NCBI RefSeq assembly: GCF_035984415.1
Contig: NZ_CP130720.1
Span: forward strand, 1,860,001 to 1,924,000
Direction of reading: 5' to 3'
DNA length: 64,000 nt
From: Streptomyces sp. NBC_01296
Lineage (GTDB): Bacteria; Actinomycetota; Actinomycetes; Streptomycetales; Streptomycetaceae
Numbering within the stretch: the first letter of the stretch is position 1; each line of letters starts with the position of its first letter. The translations under genes were made by a program, and so were the position numbers. This document shows, one piece after another, positions 31,464 through 41,002 of this stretch. Under the pieces are notes generated by a model. It was not told where the DNA came from. It searched no databases and saw only the letters and a list, made by a program, of their open reading frames with translations.

Positions 31464-32516
31464 ATGCGCCGCCCGCAGATACCTTCCCGGCTGCCCCTGG
31501 ACCCGTACGTCCTGGCCCTCCTCGGCACCGTCGGCCTCGCCGCGCTGCTGCCCGCCCGCGGGCCGGCCGGCACCCTCGCCGAGGGCGCCGCCACCGGGGC
31601 CGTGGCCCTGCTCTTCTTCCTCTACGGCGCCCGGCTGTCCACCCGCGAGGCCCTCGACGGCCTGCGCCACTGGCGGCTCCACCTGACCGTGCTGGCCTGT
31701 ACCTTCGTCCTCTTCCCGCTGCTCGGCCTGGCCGCCCGCGGGCTGGTCCCCACCCTGCTCACGCCCCCGCTCCACAGCGGACTGCTCTTCCTGTGCCTGG
31801 TCCCCTCGACCATCCAGTCCTCGATCGCCTTCACCTCGATCGCCCGCGGCAACGTCCCCGCGGCGATCTGCGCGGGCTCGTTCTCCAGCCTCGCCGGCAT
31901 CTTCCTCACCCCGCTCCTCGCCGCCGGCCTGCTCGGCAACAGCGCGGGCGGGTTCTCCCTCGACTCCCTCGTCAAGATCGTCCTCCAGCTCCTGCTGCCG
32001 TTCCTGCTGGGGCAGGTACTGCGGCCCTGGGTCGGCGGTTTCCTGGTCCGGCGGAAGAGGGTCCTCGGATACGTCGACCGCGGCTCGATCCTGCTCGTCG
32101 TCTACGCCGCGTTCAGCGCGGGCATGGCCGCCGGGATCTGGCACCAGGTCAGCGTCCCGCGTCTGGCCGTCCTGCTGGCGGTGGAGGCCGTACTGCTCGC
32201 CGTCATGCTGCTGGTCAGCTGGTACGGGGCGAAGCGGCTCGGGTTCGGCCGGGCGGACCGGATCGCCATCCAGTTCGCCGGGTCGAAGAAGAGCCTCGCG
32301 GCCGGACTGCCCATGGCCAGCGTGCTGTTCGGGGCCCAGGCGAGCCTCGCGGTGCTGCCGCTGATGCTGTTCCACCAGATGCAGCTGATGGTGTGTGCGG
32401 TACTGGCGCGCCGACGGGCCCGGGACGCCGGGTCTGCAGCCGACGGCGAACTGCCCGCCGGACATGTGGTGGAGGTCTCCTCCGGAGCCCAACACCCCGC
32501 ACGGCAGGCCCGGTAA
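31464..32516 (+). CDS. BASS-family (bile acid:Na+ symporter-like) transporter
   Basis: A 350-residue membrane protein with about nine or ten TM segments and the BASS family stretches TGAVALLFFLYGARLS, LLFLCLVPSTIQSSIAFT and FAGSKKSLAAGLPMAS. The closest type is the YfeH/SLC10A7-like branch, which moves organic anions; bile acids are not implied. The start at ATG 31464 follows AAGAGAG. It is divergent from a LysR gene. A small Fe-S protein gene starts only nine bases after its stop and may be cotranscribed. Confidence 0.88.
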   Translation: MRRPQIPSRLPLDPYVLALLGTVGLAALLPARGPAGTLAEGAATGAVALLFFLYGARLSTREALDGLRHWRLHLTVLACTFVLFPLLGLAARGLVPTLLTPPLHSGLLFLCLVPSTIQSSIAFTSIARGNVPAAICAGSFSSLAGIFLTPLLAAGLLGNSAGGFSLDSLVKIVLQLLLPFLLGQVLRPWVGGFLVRRKRVLGYVDRGSILLVVYAAFSAGMAAGIWHQVSVPRLAVLLAVEAVLLAVMLLVSWYGAKRLGFGRADRIAIQFAGSKKSLAAGLPMASVLFGAQASLAVLPLMLFHQMQLMVCAVLARRRARDAGSAADGELPAGHVVEVSSGAQHPARQAR

Positions 32517-32525
32517 CGTGCGGCG

Positions 32526-32957
32526 GTGACCTGGATTCGCCCGCTCGCCGCCCACGCCGAACGCCCCTGCACCCTCGTGGTCTGCCGCGGCTGCTGCTGC
32601 GGGGACCCCCGCAAGAACCCCGGCTCCGACCACGCCGGCCAGCTGGCCCGGCTGCGTGAGGCCGCCGCCGCGTCGGGGGGCCGGCTGGCCGTCCGTACGA
32701 GCGACTGCCTCGGGCCGTGCGCGCAGGCCAATGTCATCGTGGTCCAGCCCACCACCGAGGCCCGCCGCAGGGGCGCCCGCGCGACCTGGTTCGGCTGGGC
32801 CCTGGACGACACCGCGACCGACGAGGTCATCGCGTGGGCGCAATCCGGCGGCCCGGGCGTCACCCCCGTCCCGGCGACGCTCGACCTCCACCGCATCGAC
32901 CCGCCCGAGCCCGAGCCCAGGCCGGAAGCGAAGCGCCGCACCCGCCGGGGCCGCTGA
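32526..32957 (+). CDS. Thioredoxin-like [2Fe-2S] ferredoxin domain protein
   Basis: A 143-residue protein with the cysteine layout of thioredoxin-like [2Fe-2S] ferredoxins: VVCRGCCCGDP near residue 20 and SDCLGPCAQANVIVVQ near 60. The C-terminal 35 residues are Pro/Arg-rich and probably disordered. Proteins of this kind act in electron transfer or cobalamin-related chemistry. It starts at GTG nine bases after the BASS gene. The fdhD gene converges 60 bp downstream. Confidence 0.82.
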   Translation: MTWIRPLAAHAERPCTLVVCRGCCCGDPRKNPGSDHAGQLARLREAAAASGGRLAVRTSDCLGPCAQANVIVVQPTTEARRRGARATWFGWALDDTATDEVIAWAQSGGPGVTPVPATLDLHRIDPPEPEPRPEAKRRTRRGR

Positions 32958-33019
32958 CCGCAGGGCCGCGCAGGACCCAGGACCGCAGGGCCGGACCGCG
33001 GGTCGCGCCCGGGGAACCG

Positions 33020-33856
33020 CTACAGGATGATCCGTTCCTCGCCCGCGTAGATGTTCATGTTCTGTCCGCGCAGGAAGCCGACCAGGGTCAGGCCCGAGTC
33101 CAGCGCCAGGTCCACGGCCAGCGAGGACGGCGCAGAGACGGCGGCCAGGATCGGGATGCCCGCCATCACCGCCTTCTGTGCGAGCTCGAACGAGGCCCGG
33201 CCGGACACCAGCAGCACCGCGCCCGCCAGCGGGAGCAGGCCGGCCCGGAAGGCCCGGCCGACGATCTTGTCCACGGCGTTGTGCCGGCCGACGTCCTCCC
33301 GCAGGTCCAGCAGCTCGCCCTGCGGGGAGAACAGCCCGGCCGCGTGCAGGCCGCCGGTGCGGTCGAAGACCTTCTGTGCCGCACGCAGCCGGTCCGGCAG
33401 CTCGCCGAGGAGCTCCGCGGGAATCCGTACGGTGTCCTCGGCCGCGCTCCGCTGGAGCGGGAAACGGGTCGCCGTGCGGACCGCGTCGAGGCTGGCCTTT
33501 CCGCACAGGCCGCAGGAGGACGTGGTGTAGACGTTCCGTTCGAGGGTGATGTCCGGCAGCGGCACCCCGGGCGCGAGCTGCACGTTCACGATGTTGTAGG
33601 TGTTCGAGCCGTCCTCCGTCGCCCCCTCGCAGTAGGTCACGGCCCGTACGTCCGACGCGGAGCCGAGCACGCCCTCGCTCACCAGGAAGCCCACCGCCAG
33701 CGCGAAATCGTCGCCGGGCGTGCGCATCGTGATGGCGAGCGGTTTGCCGCTCAGCCGTATCTCCAGCGGCTCCTCGGCGACCAGCGTGTCCGGGCGCACC
33801 CCGGCCACCCCGTTCCGCACCCGCACGACACGACGGCGCTCGGTGACCCGTCCCAT
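33020..33856 (-). CDS. fdhD: Formate dehydrogenase accessory sulfurtransferase FdhD
   Basis: A 278-residue FdhD. It carries sulfur from a cysteine desulfurase to the molybdenum cofactor of formate dehydrogenase. Visible family hallmarks are [20 protein letters not shown], the catalytic [11 protein letters not shown] (about residue 113), [14 protein letters not shown] and [14 protein letters not shown]. The start [13 protein letters not shown] at 33856 fits homologues; the frame remains open to 34087 but that extension runs into the fabH start region. No formate dehydrogenase gene is in the window. Confidence 0.93.
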   Translation of the reverse strand: MGRVTERRRVVRVRNGVAGVRPDTLVAEEPLEIRLSGKPLAITMRTPGDDFALAVGFLVSEGVLGSASDVRAVTYCEGATEDGSNTYNIVNVQLAPGVPLPDITLERNVYTTSSCGLCGKASLDAVRTATRFPLQRSAAEDTVRIPAELLGELPDRLRAAQKVFDRTGGLHAAGLFSPQGELLDLREDVGRHNAVDKIVGRAFRAGLLPLAGAVLLVSGRASFELAQKAVMAGIPILAAVSAPSSLAVDLALDSGLTLVGFLRGQNMNIYAGEERIIL

Positions 33857-34074
33857 GGTGATCAGCCCGCCCGTTCTGTCCTCGTCGCGCACCTCGTCGT
33901 GCAGCTGACGAGCCCATTCTCCCGGATCGCCGTTCCACGGCGCTCCCGGCAGGAAGATCCTCCGGAATCTCCAAATTAAGGGCAGGTAATCCTGTTGGGT
34001 CACGTGCACCTGTACCCACCAGTAGCAGGTCAAGCTGGGTGATCCTGACTTCCGTACGAGGGGATACCCCGCCC

Positions 34075-35016
34075 ATGATCGGTTCACGCGTGGTGGCGCT
34101 AGGGCACTACCAGCCCGCGAAAGTGATCACCAACGAGGACCTCGCGGCGATGGTCGACACCAACGACGAGTGGATCCGCTCCCGGGTCGGCATCAAGACC
34201 CGGCACATGGCGGGCCCCGACGAACCGGTGGACGAGCTGGCCTACCAGGCCGCGGGCAAGGCCCTCGCCGGTGCCGGTCTGTCCCCGGACGACATCGACC
34301 TCGTCCTGGTGGCCACCTCCACCGCGATCGACCGTTCGCCCAACATGGCCGCCCGCGTCGCCGCCAAGCTGGGCATGGGCGGCAGCCCGGCCGTCATGGA
34401 CCTCAACGTGGTCTGTTCGGGCTTCACGCACGCCCTGGCCACCGCCGACCACGCGATCCGGGCCGGCTCGGCCACCCGCGCGCTGGTCATCGGCGCCGAC
34501 AAGATGACCGAGATCACCGACTGGAGCGACCGCACCACCTGTGTGCTGACCGGCGACGGTGCGGGCGCGGCCGTGGTCGAGGCCTGCGAGGAGCCCGGCA
34601 TCGGACCGGTCCTGTGGGGCTCGGTCCCGGAGATGGGCCACGCGGTCCGGATCGAGGGCTCGCCGCCGGTCTTCGCCCAGGAGGGCCAGTCCGTCTACCG
34701 CTGGACCACCAGCCAGCTCCCGCCGCTGGCCCGCAAGGTGTGCGAGAAGGCCGGGGTCGCTCCCGAGGAGCTGGCCGCCGTCGTGCTGCACCAGGCGAAC
34801 CTGCGGATCATCGAGCCGCTCGCCGCGAAGATCGGCGCCGTCAACGCGGTCGTCGCCCGCGATGTCGTGGACTCCGGCAACACCTCGGCCGCCAGCATCC
34901 CGATGGCGCTCTCGAAGCTGGTCCAGCGCGGTGAGATCCCCACCGGCGCCCCGGTCCTCCTCTTCGGCTTCGGCGGCAACCTCTCGTACGCGGGCCAGGT
35001 CATCCGCTGCCCGTAG
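34075..35016 (+). CDS. fabH: Beta-ketoacyl-ACP synthase III (FabH-like)
   Basis: A 313-residue condensing enzyme that joins acyl-CoA to malonyl-ACP. The catalytic triad is present: Cys in DLNVVCSGFTHAL (about residue 110), His in VLHQANLRI (about 241) and Asn in DSGNTSAASIP (about 271). The start MIGSRVVALGHYQP at 34075 is standard, with GAGGGG upstream. It stands outside any fatty-acid or polyketide cluster, so it may be a second, stand-alone KAS III. Its 3' end overlaps the convergent LtrA gene by 17 bp. Confidence 0.92.
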   Translation: MIGSRVVALGHYQPAKVITNEDLAAMVDTNDEWIRSRVGIKTRHMAGPDEPVDELAYQAAGKALAGAGLSPDDIDLVLVATSTAIDRSPNMAARVAAKLGMGGSPAVMDLNVVCSGFTHALATADHAIRAGSATRALVIGADKMTEITDWSDRTTCVLTGDGAGAAVVEACEEPGIGPVLWGSVPEMGHAVRIEGSPPVFAQEGQSVYRWTTSQLPPLARKVCEKAGVAPEELAAVVLHQANLRIIEPLAAKIGAVNAVVARDVVDSGNTSAASIPMALSKLVQRGEIPTGAPVLLFGFGGNLSYAGQVIRCP

Positions 35017-36175
35017 CGGGGGTCACGGCGGCCGGGGCCCAGCGGGCCTCGGCTCCCAGCACGGCCAGCAGGACGAGGACCAGCGCGAGCAGCTGCCAGA
35101 GCCCGGCGGTGGCGCCGGCCAGCGGGACGGTGGCCAGGACGAGCAGCATCCCCGCCGCCCGGAAGCGGGCCGGGCCGATCCCGAGCACGGCCCGGAAGGC
35201 CAGGTCGCCTGCCAGGTAGACGGCGACCCCGCCGGCGAGGACGAGCGCCGGGCCGGTGTGCAGGTGCTCGCCCAGGTGCCCGATGGTCTTCTTGACGCCC
35301 GCCGCGAAGGCGGCGATCCCGAGCAGCATGGGCAGGAAGGCGTAGTAGTACGCGAGCATCGCCAGCTTGAAACGCTTCTCCGGGGCCGTCTCGGCGAAGA
35401 CCTCCTCGGCCCGGCCCTCGTCACGGACGAAGTACATCCACCACAGCGCCGACGCGATGGCGAGCGCGAGGAAGGCACCCGCGGCGATCCCCACGGACAG
35501 GGGCAGCGAGCCGGTCCCGATGCCGATCGCGATCACGGACTCGCCGAAGACGATGATCAGCAGCAGTCCGTGCCGCTCCACGAGGTGCTCCGCGCTCATG
35601 CCGCCGAGCTGGTCGCTGACCGTCGTCACCGCGGACGCGGCCTCGGCCTCGGCGGGCCGCGCCCCGCTCGCCGCCACCCTCTGCACCAGCTGCGGCACGA
35701 CGAACTGGATCAACAGGGCCAGCATCCACAGGCCCCAGGCGGGCGGCCCGTCGAAGAACCCGGCGGCCAGCACCGACAGCGCGCACAGCAAGTTGGGCAG
35801 TGCGAACCAGAGCACTCCGAAGCCGTGGGCCTGCGTGTACAGGGCGCTGTGCACGAGGACGACGAACACGTACCCCAGGCCGAAGGCGACCCCGCCGGCC
35901 CCGAAGGCGGTCGGCACCGCCAGCGCGCACACCAGGAACGCCCCCATGGCCAGGATCAGCAGCACCCTGCGCACGGTCCGGTCGGGCGGCACCTGGTTGG
36001 TCAGGTGCGCGTAGCCGCCGTACATCCAGAACAGCACGGTGAAGATGACCAGCACCTGGCCCGCGGCCCGGAAGCTGATGTCGTCCGCGAGCAGCACCGT
36101 CAGCTGGGTGATGGTGAAGACGAAGACGAGGTCGAAGAAGAGCTCCAACGTGCTGACGCGGTGCGGTGTTTCCAT
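35000..36175 (-). CDS. Low-temperature-requirement A (LtrA) family membrane protein
   Basis: A 391-residue protein with about ten to twelve TM segments. The N-terminal STLELFFDLVFVFTITQLT and the central ERHGLLLIIVFGESVIAIGIG are the two diagnostic LtrA motifs. The family was named from a Listeria cold-growth mutant; the molecular function is not known. The gene is single and convergent with fabH. Confidence 0.9.
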   Translation of the reverse strand: METPHRVSTLELFFDLVFVFTITQLTVLLADDISFRAAGQVLVIFTVLFWMYGGYAHLTNQVPPDRTVRRVLLILAMGAFLVCALAVPTAFGAGGVAFGLGYVFVVLVHSALYTQAHGFGVLWFALPNLLCALSVLAAGFFDGPPAWGLWMLALLIQFVVPQLVQRVAASGARPAEAEAASAVTTVSDQLGGMSAEHLVERHGLLLIIVFGESVIAIGIGTGSLPLSVGIAAGAFLALAIASALWWMYFVRDEGRAEEVFAETAPEKRFKLAMLAYYYAFLPMLLGIAAFAAGVKKTIGHLGEHLHTGPALVLAGGVAVYLAGDLAFRAVLGIGPARFRAAGMLLVLATVPLAGATAGLWQLLALVLVLLAVLGAEARWAPAAVTPATGSG

Positions 36176-36385
36176 GTGTGTGTCCCCCCGGATGCAGACG
36201 TGCGGCGCTCATCCGACCGCCTCGGCGCCCGTGGTGTCCAGCGCGTATCGGCATCCGGATGCGCTTCGGGCCCGTACGACCTGAGATGTATGCGGATCCC
36301 GCCCGGTGGAAGGACGCGCCGCCCCCGGGCGCGGGCGGAGGATGAGGAACGCCGCAAGCCAGCCGCCGAGGGAAGCGAAAGCCCC

Positions 36386-36847
36386 ATGATCCGCAGGTCC
36401 GTCATCCTGACCACCGCCGCCGTCGTCTCGGCCGTGGGGCTCGCGACCGTGGTCGCGCTCCCGGCCGCGGCCGACTGGTACGGCAACCGCCACCAGGAGG
36501 CGGACACGTACGCGACGGGCTCCGAGGCGAAGACGGCACGGGCCTCGGTCCCGCGCTGGCTGGCGGACGACGCGACGTCGGTGCAGTACGCGATGAAGAC
36601 GACGGGCGGCGACCGCCTGCTGAGGGCGACCCTGCCGGACGACCGGCTCCCGACCGCATGCACGACGGAGCCGCGGCCGCAGGCGCAGGAGGTCCCGCTC
36701 GCGCAGGACTGGTTCCCCAAGGACGCCCGGGGCAGGGCCACCGCGCGCTGCGGCCTGTACTACGCCTACATGGACGGCACCACCCTCTACGCGTGGCAGC
36801 ACAACGACGACTGGCTGAGGGCCGAGCCCGCCGCGGCGGCCCGCTGA
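36386..36847 (+). CDS. Secreted small hypothetical protein
   Basis: A 153-residue protein with a Sec signal peptide (MIRRSVILTTAAVVSAVGLA, cleavage probably after ALPAAA). The mature part of about 124 residues has two cysteines (TACTTEP and TARCGLYY) that may form a disulfide, and many aromatic residues near the end (YYAYMDGTTLYAWQHNDDW). GAGGGAAG precedes the ATG. Family not recognised. It is flanked by the LtrA gene (divergent) and tRNA-Leu. Confidence 0.8.
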   Translation: MIRRSVILTTAAVVSAVGLATVVALPAAADWYGNRHQEADTYATGSEAKTARASVPRWLADDATSVQYAMKTTGGDRLLRATLPDDRLPTACTTEPRPQAQEVPLAQDWFPKDARGRATARCGLYYAYMDGTTLYAWQHNDDWLRAEPAAAAR

Positions 36848-36992
36848 CCCGCGAGACGCGGAGTCTCGCCGCCCCCTCGGGGACATGCCTGCAGGTCAGC
36901 GAGCGGCCCGGGCCCGAATACCTGGTCGGAACCGCCCCGATCCTTTGCTATTGTTGTCCTTGTCGCCGCGGGAAACCGGGGCCGACCACCTG

Positions 36993-37077
36993 GTCCGGGT
37001 GGCGGAATGGCAGACGCGCTAGCTTGAGGTGCTAGTGCCCTTTATCGGGCGTGGGGGTTCAAGTCCCCCCTCGGACA
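36993..37077 (+). tRNA. tRNA-Leu (anticodon GAG)
   Basis: An 85-nt class II tRNA. The acceptor arm GTCCGGG pairs with CTCGGAC (one G-T wobble) and the discriminator A is at 37077. The anticodon stem CTAGC/GCTAG encloses loop TTGAGGT with GAG at 37026-37028. The long variable arm GTGCCC..GGGCGT and T arm GGGGG-TTCAAGT-CCCCC are clear. CCA is not encoded. It reads CUC/CUU leucine codons, which are heavily used here. It is followed eight bases later by a canonical terminator. Confidence 0.96.
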
Positions 37078-37084
37078 CAAAACA

Positions 37085-37110
37085 AAAACCCCACTTCGGT
37101 GGGGTTTTTT
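37085..37110 (+). terminator. Intrinsic terminator of tRNA-Leu
   Basis: An AAAACCCCAC / GTGGGGTTTT stem with a TTCG tetraloop, running into a T6 tract; the textbook form. Confidence 0.92.
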
Positions 37111-37211
37111 GCGTTGGGGGTGCGGTGGCCTCGCGTTGTCCGGCTCGGGCGGCGGGGGCGGATCCGGTTGTGCGGCATCATGGGGCGCCACGGGGTCGGA
37201 GGGGAAGCAAC

Positions 37212-38870
37212 GTGTCGCACGACGGGCCGGACAGCAGCATCGTGATCGCCGGGCGCTACCGCCTGGAGAAGCGGTTGGGCAGAGGCGGCATGGGGACCGT
37301 CTGGCGGGCCTCCGACGAGCTCCTCGGGCGGCCCGTCGCCGTCAAGGAGCTCCATGTCGACGGGGGTGCGGACGCCAGGGCCGCCCTGCGGGAGGCTCGG
37401 ACCGTCGCCCAGGTCAGGCATGCGCACGTCGTCGTCGTGCACGACGTCGTGGAGCACGACGGGCGCCCCCACATCGTCATGGAACTCGTCGAGGGCGGCT
37501 CGCTGGCCGACCGGCTCGGCACCGAGGGGCCGCTCACCCCCGCCGAGACCGCGCGGACCGGGCTGGCCCTGCTCGGCGCCCTGACCGCGGCGCACGCGCG
37601 CGGGGTGCTCCACCGGGACGTCAAGCCGGCCAACGTCCTCATGGAGGCCGGGACGGGGCGGGTGGTGCTCACCGACTTCGGCATCGCGCGGCTCGCCGGG
37701 TCCACCACCATCAGCGAGACCGGCGCATTCGTCGGCTCGCCCGAGTACACCTCGCCCGAGCGCATGCAGGGAGCCGTCGCGGGACCCGAATCCGACCTGT
37801 GGTCGCTCGGCGTCCTGCTGTGTGCGGCGCTGACCGGCGAGTCGCCCTTCCACCGCGATTCGCTCGGCGGGGTCCTGCATGCCGTCGTGTACGACGAGAT
37901 CCGGCCGCCGGCGCAGGCGGGGCCGCTGGTTCCGGTCATCCGCGGACTGCTGGAGCGCCTCCCGGAGCGGCGGATGGGGGCGGCGGAGGCCGAGCGGCTG
38001 CTGTCGGCCTATGTGAGCACCGGCAAGGTCCCCGTCGTCGCCGACCGGGTACCGCCGCCGAGTCCGGTGACCGCGCCTCCGGCCGGGACCGTATCCGGGG
38101 CGGGCGCCGCGGTCGGCTACTCGCCGACCGAGCACGTCCCACAGCCGTCCGCCCCGGCCCGGCGGGCCCGGCCCGCTCTGCGGGCGGGGCTGATCGCCGC
38201 CCTGTTCGCCGTCGCGGTCGCCGGCGCCGTGGCCGTCACCTCACAGCTCGGCGACCGGCAGGCGGACGGCGCACGGGAGACGGCGCCCACCGCCACCGCC
38301 TCCGGATGGAGCCGGGCCTCCGCCGACGCCAAGCCCGCACAGACCCTCTCTCCGGCGCCGGCCCCCGCCCGTACCGCGCCCCCGTCGGTGCCCGGGCCCG
38401 CCAAGCCCGCGCCCGCCGGGTACCGGTCCGTGTCCGACCCGGCGGGCTTCGGCCTCGCCGTACCCGACGGCTTCCAGCGCTCCACCGACGACGAGCGGGT
38501 GTTCTACATGTCGCCGGACGGGGCCCTGCGGATCGGCATCAAGGTGAAGCCGGCGGTGTCCGACGGGCCGGTCGCCGTCATGCGGCTCTCGCACGCCAGC
38601 GGCCCGGCCACCAACCCCGGCTACCGCGACGGCACGGTCGTCCCGACCACGCACAACGGACTGCCCGCCGCCCTCTGGGAGTTCACCTGGAACGGCTTCA
38701 CCGCCGCCGAAGGCGCCCGGCACACCTTCGACGTCTGCTGGGACGAGAACGGGCGCATGTACGACGTGTGGGTGTCCGCGCCCGTCGGCCGGCTCGCGGA
38801 GGCGCGGAGCCACTTCGACGCGGCGCTGGACTCCTTCGTTCCGGGCGGGTCGGCCGCCGCGAACGGCTGA
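37212..38870 (+). CDS. Membrane Ser/Thr protein kinase (PknB-like)
   Basis: A 552-residue kinase. The Hanks-type domain (about 15-280) has the glycine loop GRGGMGTVW, lysine in VAVKEL, catalytic HRDVKPANVL, DFGIARL and SPEYTSPER. A Pro/Ala linker follows, then one TM segment (about 325-348, AGLIAALFAVAVAGAVAVTS), a Pro/Thr-rich stalk and an extracellular domain of about 130 residues (DPAGFGLAVPDGF, then FTWNGFTAAEGARHTFDVCW). There are no PASTA repeats. The start is GTG 37212, with GGAGGGG upstream. The target is unknown. Confidence 0.9.
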   Translation: MSHDGPDSSIVIAGRYRLEKRLGRGGMGTVWRASDELLGRPVAVKELHVDGGADARAALREARTVAQVRHAHVVVVHDVVEHDGRPHIVMELVEGGSLADRLGTEGPLTPAETARTGLALLGALTAAHARGVLHRDVKPANVLMEAGTGRVVLTDFGIARLAGSTTISETGAFVGSPEYTSPERMQGAVAGPESDLWSLGVLLCAALTGESPFHRDSLGGVLHAVVYDEIRPPAQAGPLVPVIRGLLERLPERRMGAAEAERLLSAYVSTGKVPVVADRVPPPSPVTAPPAGTVSGAGAAVGYSPTEHVPQPSAPARRARPALRAGLIAALFAVAVAGAVAVTSQLGDRQADGARETAPTATASGWSRASADAKPAQTLSPAPAPARTAPPSVPGPAKPAPAGYRSVSDPAGFGLAVPDGFQRSTDDERVFYMSPDGALRIGIKVKPAVSDGPVAVMRLSHASGPATNPGYRDGTVVPTTHNGLPAALWEFTWNGFTAAEGARHTFDVCWDENGRMYDVWVSAPVGRLAEARSHFDAALDSFVPGGSAAANG

Positions 38871-39066
38871 GCCCGCGCCCCGGCTCCTCCCGTCCGGCGC
38901 ACGATCGGCGGGGCGCCCGGCGTTTCCGGGCCGCCGCCGCGGGGAGTGTCTCCCCGGACGGCCCTTCCCCGGCTCCCTGGGGAGGTCTTGTGGAGGTCTT
39001 CGCACGGTGATCAACCGCGGGGAGCCGTGGGGTAGCGTCGCCGCGCTGCGCGGAGAGGAGCGGGGC

Positions 39067-40890
39067 ATGCGCGAGATCACCGTCCCACCAGTCGTTTTGG
39101 CAGCGCCCGTCGGCGGGCTCGCCGACGTCGTGTTCCGGCATGCCCAGGAGGATCCCGGCCGGGTGGTGCTCGGGCGCAAGACCGACGGGATCTGGCGGGA
39201 CGTGACGTCCGGGGAGCTCGCCACCGAGGTGCTCGCGCTGGCGAAGGGGCTGCTGGCCCAGGGGGTCCGGTTCGGGGAGCGGGTCGCCGTCATGTCCCGG
39301 ACCCGGTACGAGTGGACCCTGTTCGACTTCGCCCTGTGGGCGATCGGCGCCCAGCCCGTCCCCGTCTACCCGACCTCGTCCGTCGAGCAGGTGCACTGGA
39401 TCCTGCAGGACTCCGACTGCACCGCCTGCGTCGTCGAGGACGAGGACCAGGCCATGACCGTCGGGTCCGTCATCGAGCGGCTCCCGCACCTGCGGCGGCT
39501 GTGGCAGCTCGACACCGGGGCCGTCGAGGCGCTCGTCGCGGACGGCCGCGGGGTCGCCGACGACCTGGTGCACCGGCACCGCGCCGCGGTCACGCCCGAC
39601 GCCGTCGCCACCGTGATCTACACCTCGGGGACCACCGGGCGCCCCAAGGGCTGCGTGCTCACCCACGGCAATTTCATGTACGAGGCCGACACGATGGTGG
39701 CCCGCTGGGAGTCGGTCTTCCAGGCCGGGCCCGGGGAGCAGCCCTCCACGCTGCTGTTCCTGCCGCTCGCCCACGTCTTCGGGCGGATGGTGGAGGTGGC
39801 GGCCGTCCGGGCGCGGGTGAAGCTCGGGCACCAGCCGGTGCTGGCGGCCGCCGAATTGCTGCCGGACCTCGCCGCGTTCCGGCCGACGTTCGTGCTGGGC
39901 GTCCCGTACGTCTTCGAGAAGGTCTTCGCGGCGGCCCGCCGCAAGGCGGAGGCGGAGGGGCGTACGGGCCCCTTCGACCGGGCGGTCGAGGCGGCCGTAC
40001 GGTACGCGGAGGCGCGCGAGCAGAAGGCGTTCGGCATCGGGCCTGGCCCCTCGGCCACGCTGCGCATGGAGCACCAGCTCTTCGAGAAGCTGGTGTACGG
40101 GAAGGTCCGCGAGGCGATGGGCGGCCGGGTGCGGCACGCGATGTCGGGCGGGTCGGCGATGTCGCGCCGCCTCGGGCTGTTCTTCGACGGGGCCGGGATC
40201 ACGGTGTTCGAGGGCTACGGTCTGACCGAGTCCTGCGCGGCGGCCACCGCGAATCCGCCGGGCGCGACGAAGTACGGCACGGTGGGCCGGCCGATCCCGG
40301 GCAGTACGGTGCACATCGCCGACGACGGGGAGGTCTGGCTGCACGGCGGCCACATCTTCAGCGGGTACCTCAACGACCCCCGCGCCACGGAGGAGGTGCT
40401 GCGCGGCGGCTGGCTGGCGACGGGCGATCTGGGCCGGCTGGACGAGGACGGGTACCTCACCATCACCGGGCGCAAGAAGGAGATCCTGGTGACCTCCAAC
40501 GGCAAGAGCGTCTCGCCGACCGCCCTCGAGGAGCGGGTGCGTTCCCATCCGCTGGTCGCGCAGTGCGTGCTGGTGGGCAACGACCGGCCGTACGTGGCCG
40601 CGCTGCTCACGCTGGACATGGAGGGGATAGCGCACTGGCTGTCGATGCGCGGGCGCCCGCAGATGCCCGCCTCGCAGCTGGTCCACGACCCGGATCTGAC
40701 GGCGGAGGTCCGGCGGGCGGTGGTGGCCGCGAACACGCTGGTCTCGCAGGCCGAGGCGATCCGCACCTTCCGGGTGCTGGCGGAGCAGTTCACGGAGGAG
40801 CAGGGTCTGCTGACGCCCTCGTTGAAGCTGAAGCGGCGGGCGATCGAGAAGGCGTACGCGACGGAGGTGGCGGCCCTCTACCAGCCCTGA
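39067..40890 (+). CDS. Long-chain acyl-CoA synthetase (AMP-binding)
   Basis: A 607-residue adenylate-forming enzyme that activates fatty acids to acyl-CoA. Motifs are IYTSGTTGRPKGC (about residue 180), FEGYGLTESCAAA (about 382), LATGDLGRLDEDGYL and the hinge ITGRKKEILVTSNGKSVSP. The start at ATG 39067 has GAGGAG seven bases upstream; a GTG at 39007 is in frame but lacks such a site. The next operon, the Liv transporter, starts behind two TGACG-N3-CGTCA dyads just downstream, hinting at shared acid or acyl-CoA metabolism. Confidence 0.9.
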   Translation: MREITVPPVVLAAPVGGLADVVFRHAQEDPGRVVLGRKTDGIWRDVTSGELATEVLALAKGLLAQGVRFGERVAVMSRTRYEWTLFDFALWAIGAQPVPVYPTSSVEQVHWILQDSDCTACVVEDEDQAMTVGSVIERLPHLRRLWQLDTGAVEALVADGRGVADDLVHRHRAAVTPDAVATVIYTSGTTGRPKGCVLTHGNFMYEADTMVARWESVFQAGPGEQPSTLLFLPLAHVFGRMVEVAAVRARVKLGHQPVLAAAELLPDLAAFRPTFVLGVPYVFEKVFAAARRKAEAEGRTGPFDRAVEAAVRYAEAREQKAFGIGPGPSATLRMEHQLFEKLVYGKVREAMGGRVRHAMSGGSAMSRRLGLFFDGAGITVFEGYGLTESCAAATANPPGATKYGTVGRPIPGSTVHIADDGEVWLHGGHIFSGYLNDPRATEEVLRGGWLATGDLGRLDEDGYLTITGRKKEILVTSNGKSVSPTALEERVRSHPLVAQCVLVGNDRPYVAALLTLDMEGIAHWLSMRGRPQMPASQLVHDPDLTAEVRRAVVAANTLVSQAEAIRTFRVLAEQFTEEQGLLTPSLKLKRRAIEKAYATEVAALYQP

Positions 40891-40909
40891 CGGCCCCGCA
40901 GAACTCAAC

Positions 40910-40956
40910 TGACGATGCGTCACTTCTCCTTCGTCAGCGATATTGACGATCCGTCA
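40910..40956. promoter_or_regulatory. Two TGACG-N3-CGTCA operators before the Liv operon
   Basis: Perfect 13-bp dyads TGACGATGCGTCA (40910-40922) and TGACGATCCGTCA (40944-40956), centres 34 bp apart (about three helical turns). A further half site CGTCAGCG lies between them. The second dyad includes a TTGACG -35-like box. They lie 47-93 bp upstream of the binding-protein ATG. Confidence 0.65.
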
Positions 40957-41002
40957 GGTCGCCCACAGAATGCGGGGATTCCGACCGGAGGGGATCCCAC
41001 AC

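Noticed and set aside
29142..34076. Very long open frame on the minus strand (over 1600 codons) across the IclR-like, LysR, BASS and fdhD genes
   Set aside because: It is a mirror frame caused by high G+C. The translation is low-complexity Arg/Gly/Pro with no domain, and it conflicts with several well-supported genes.
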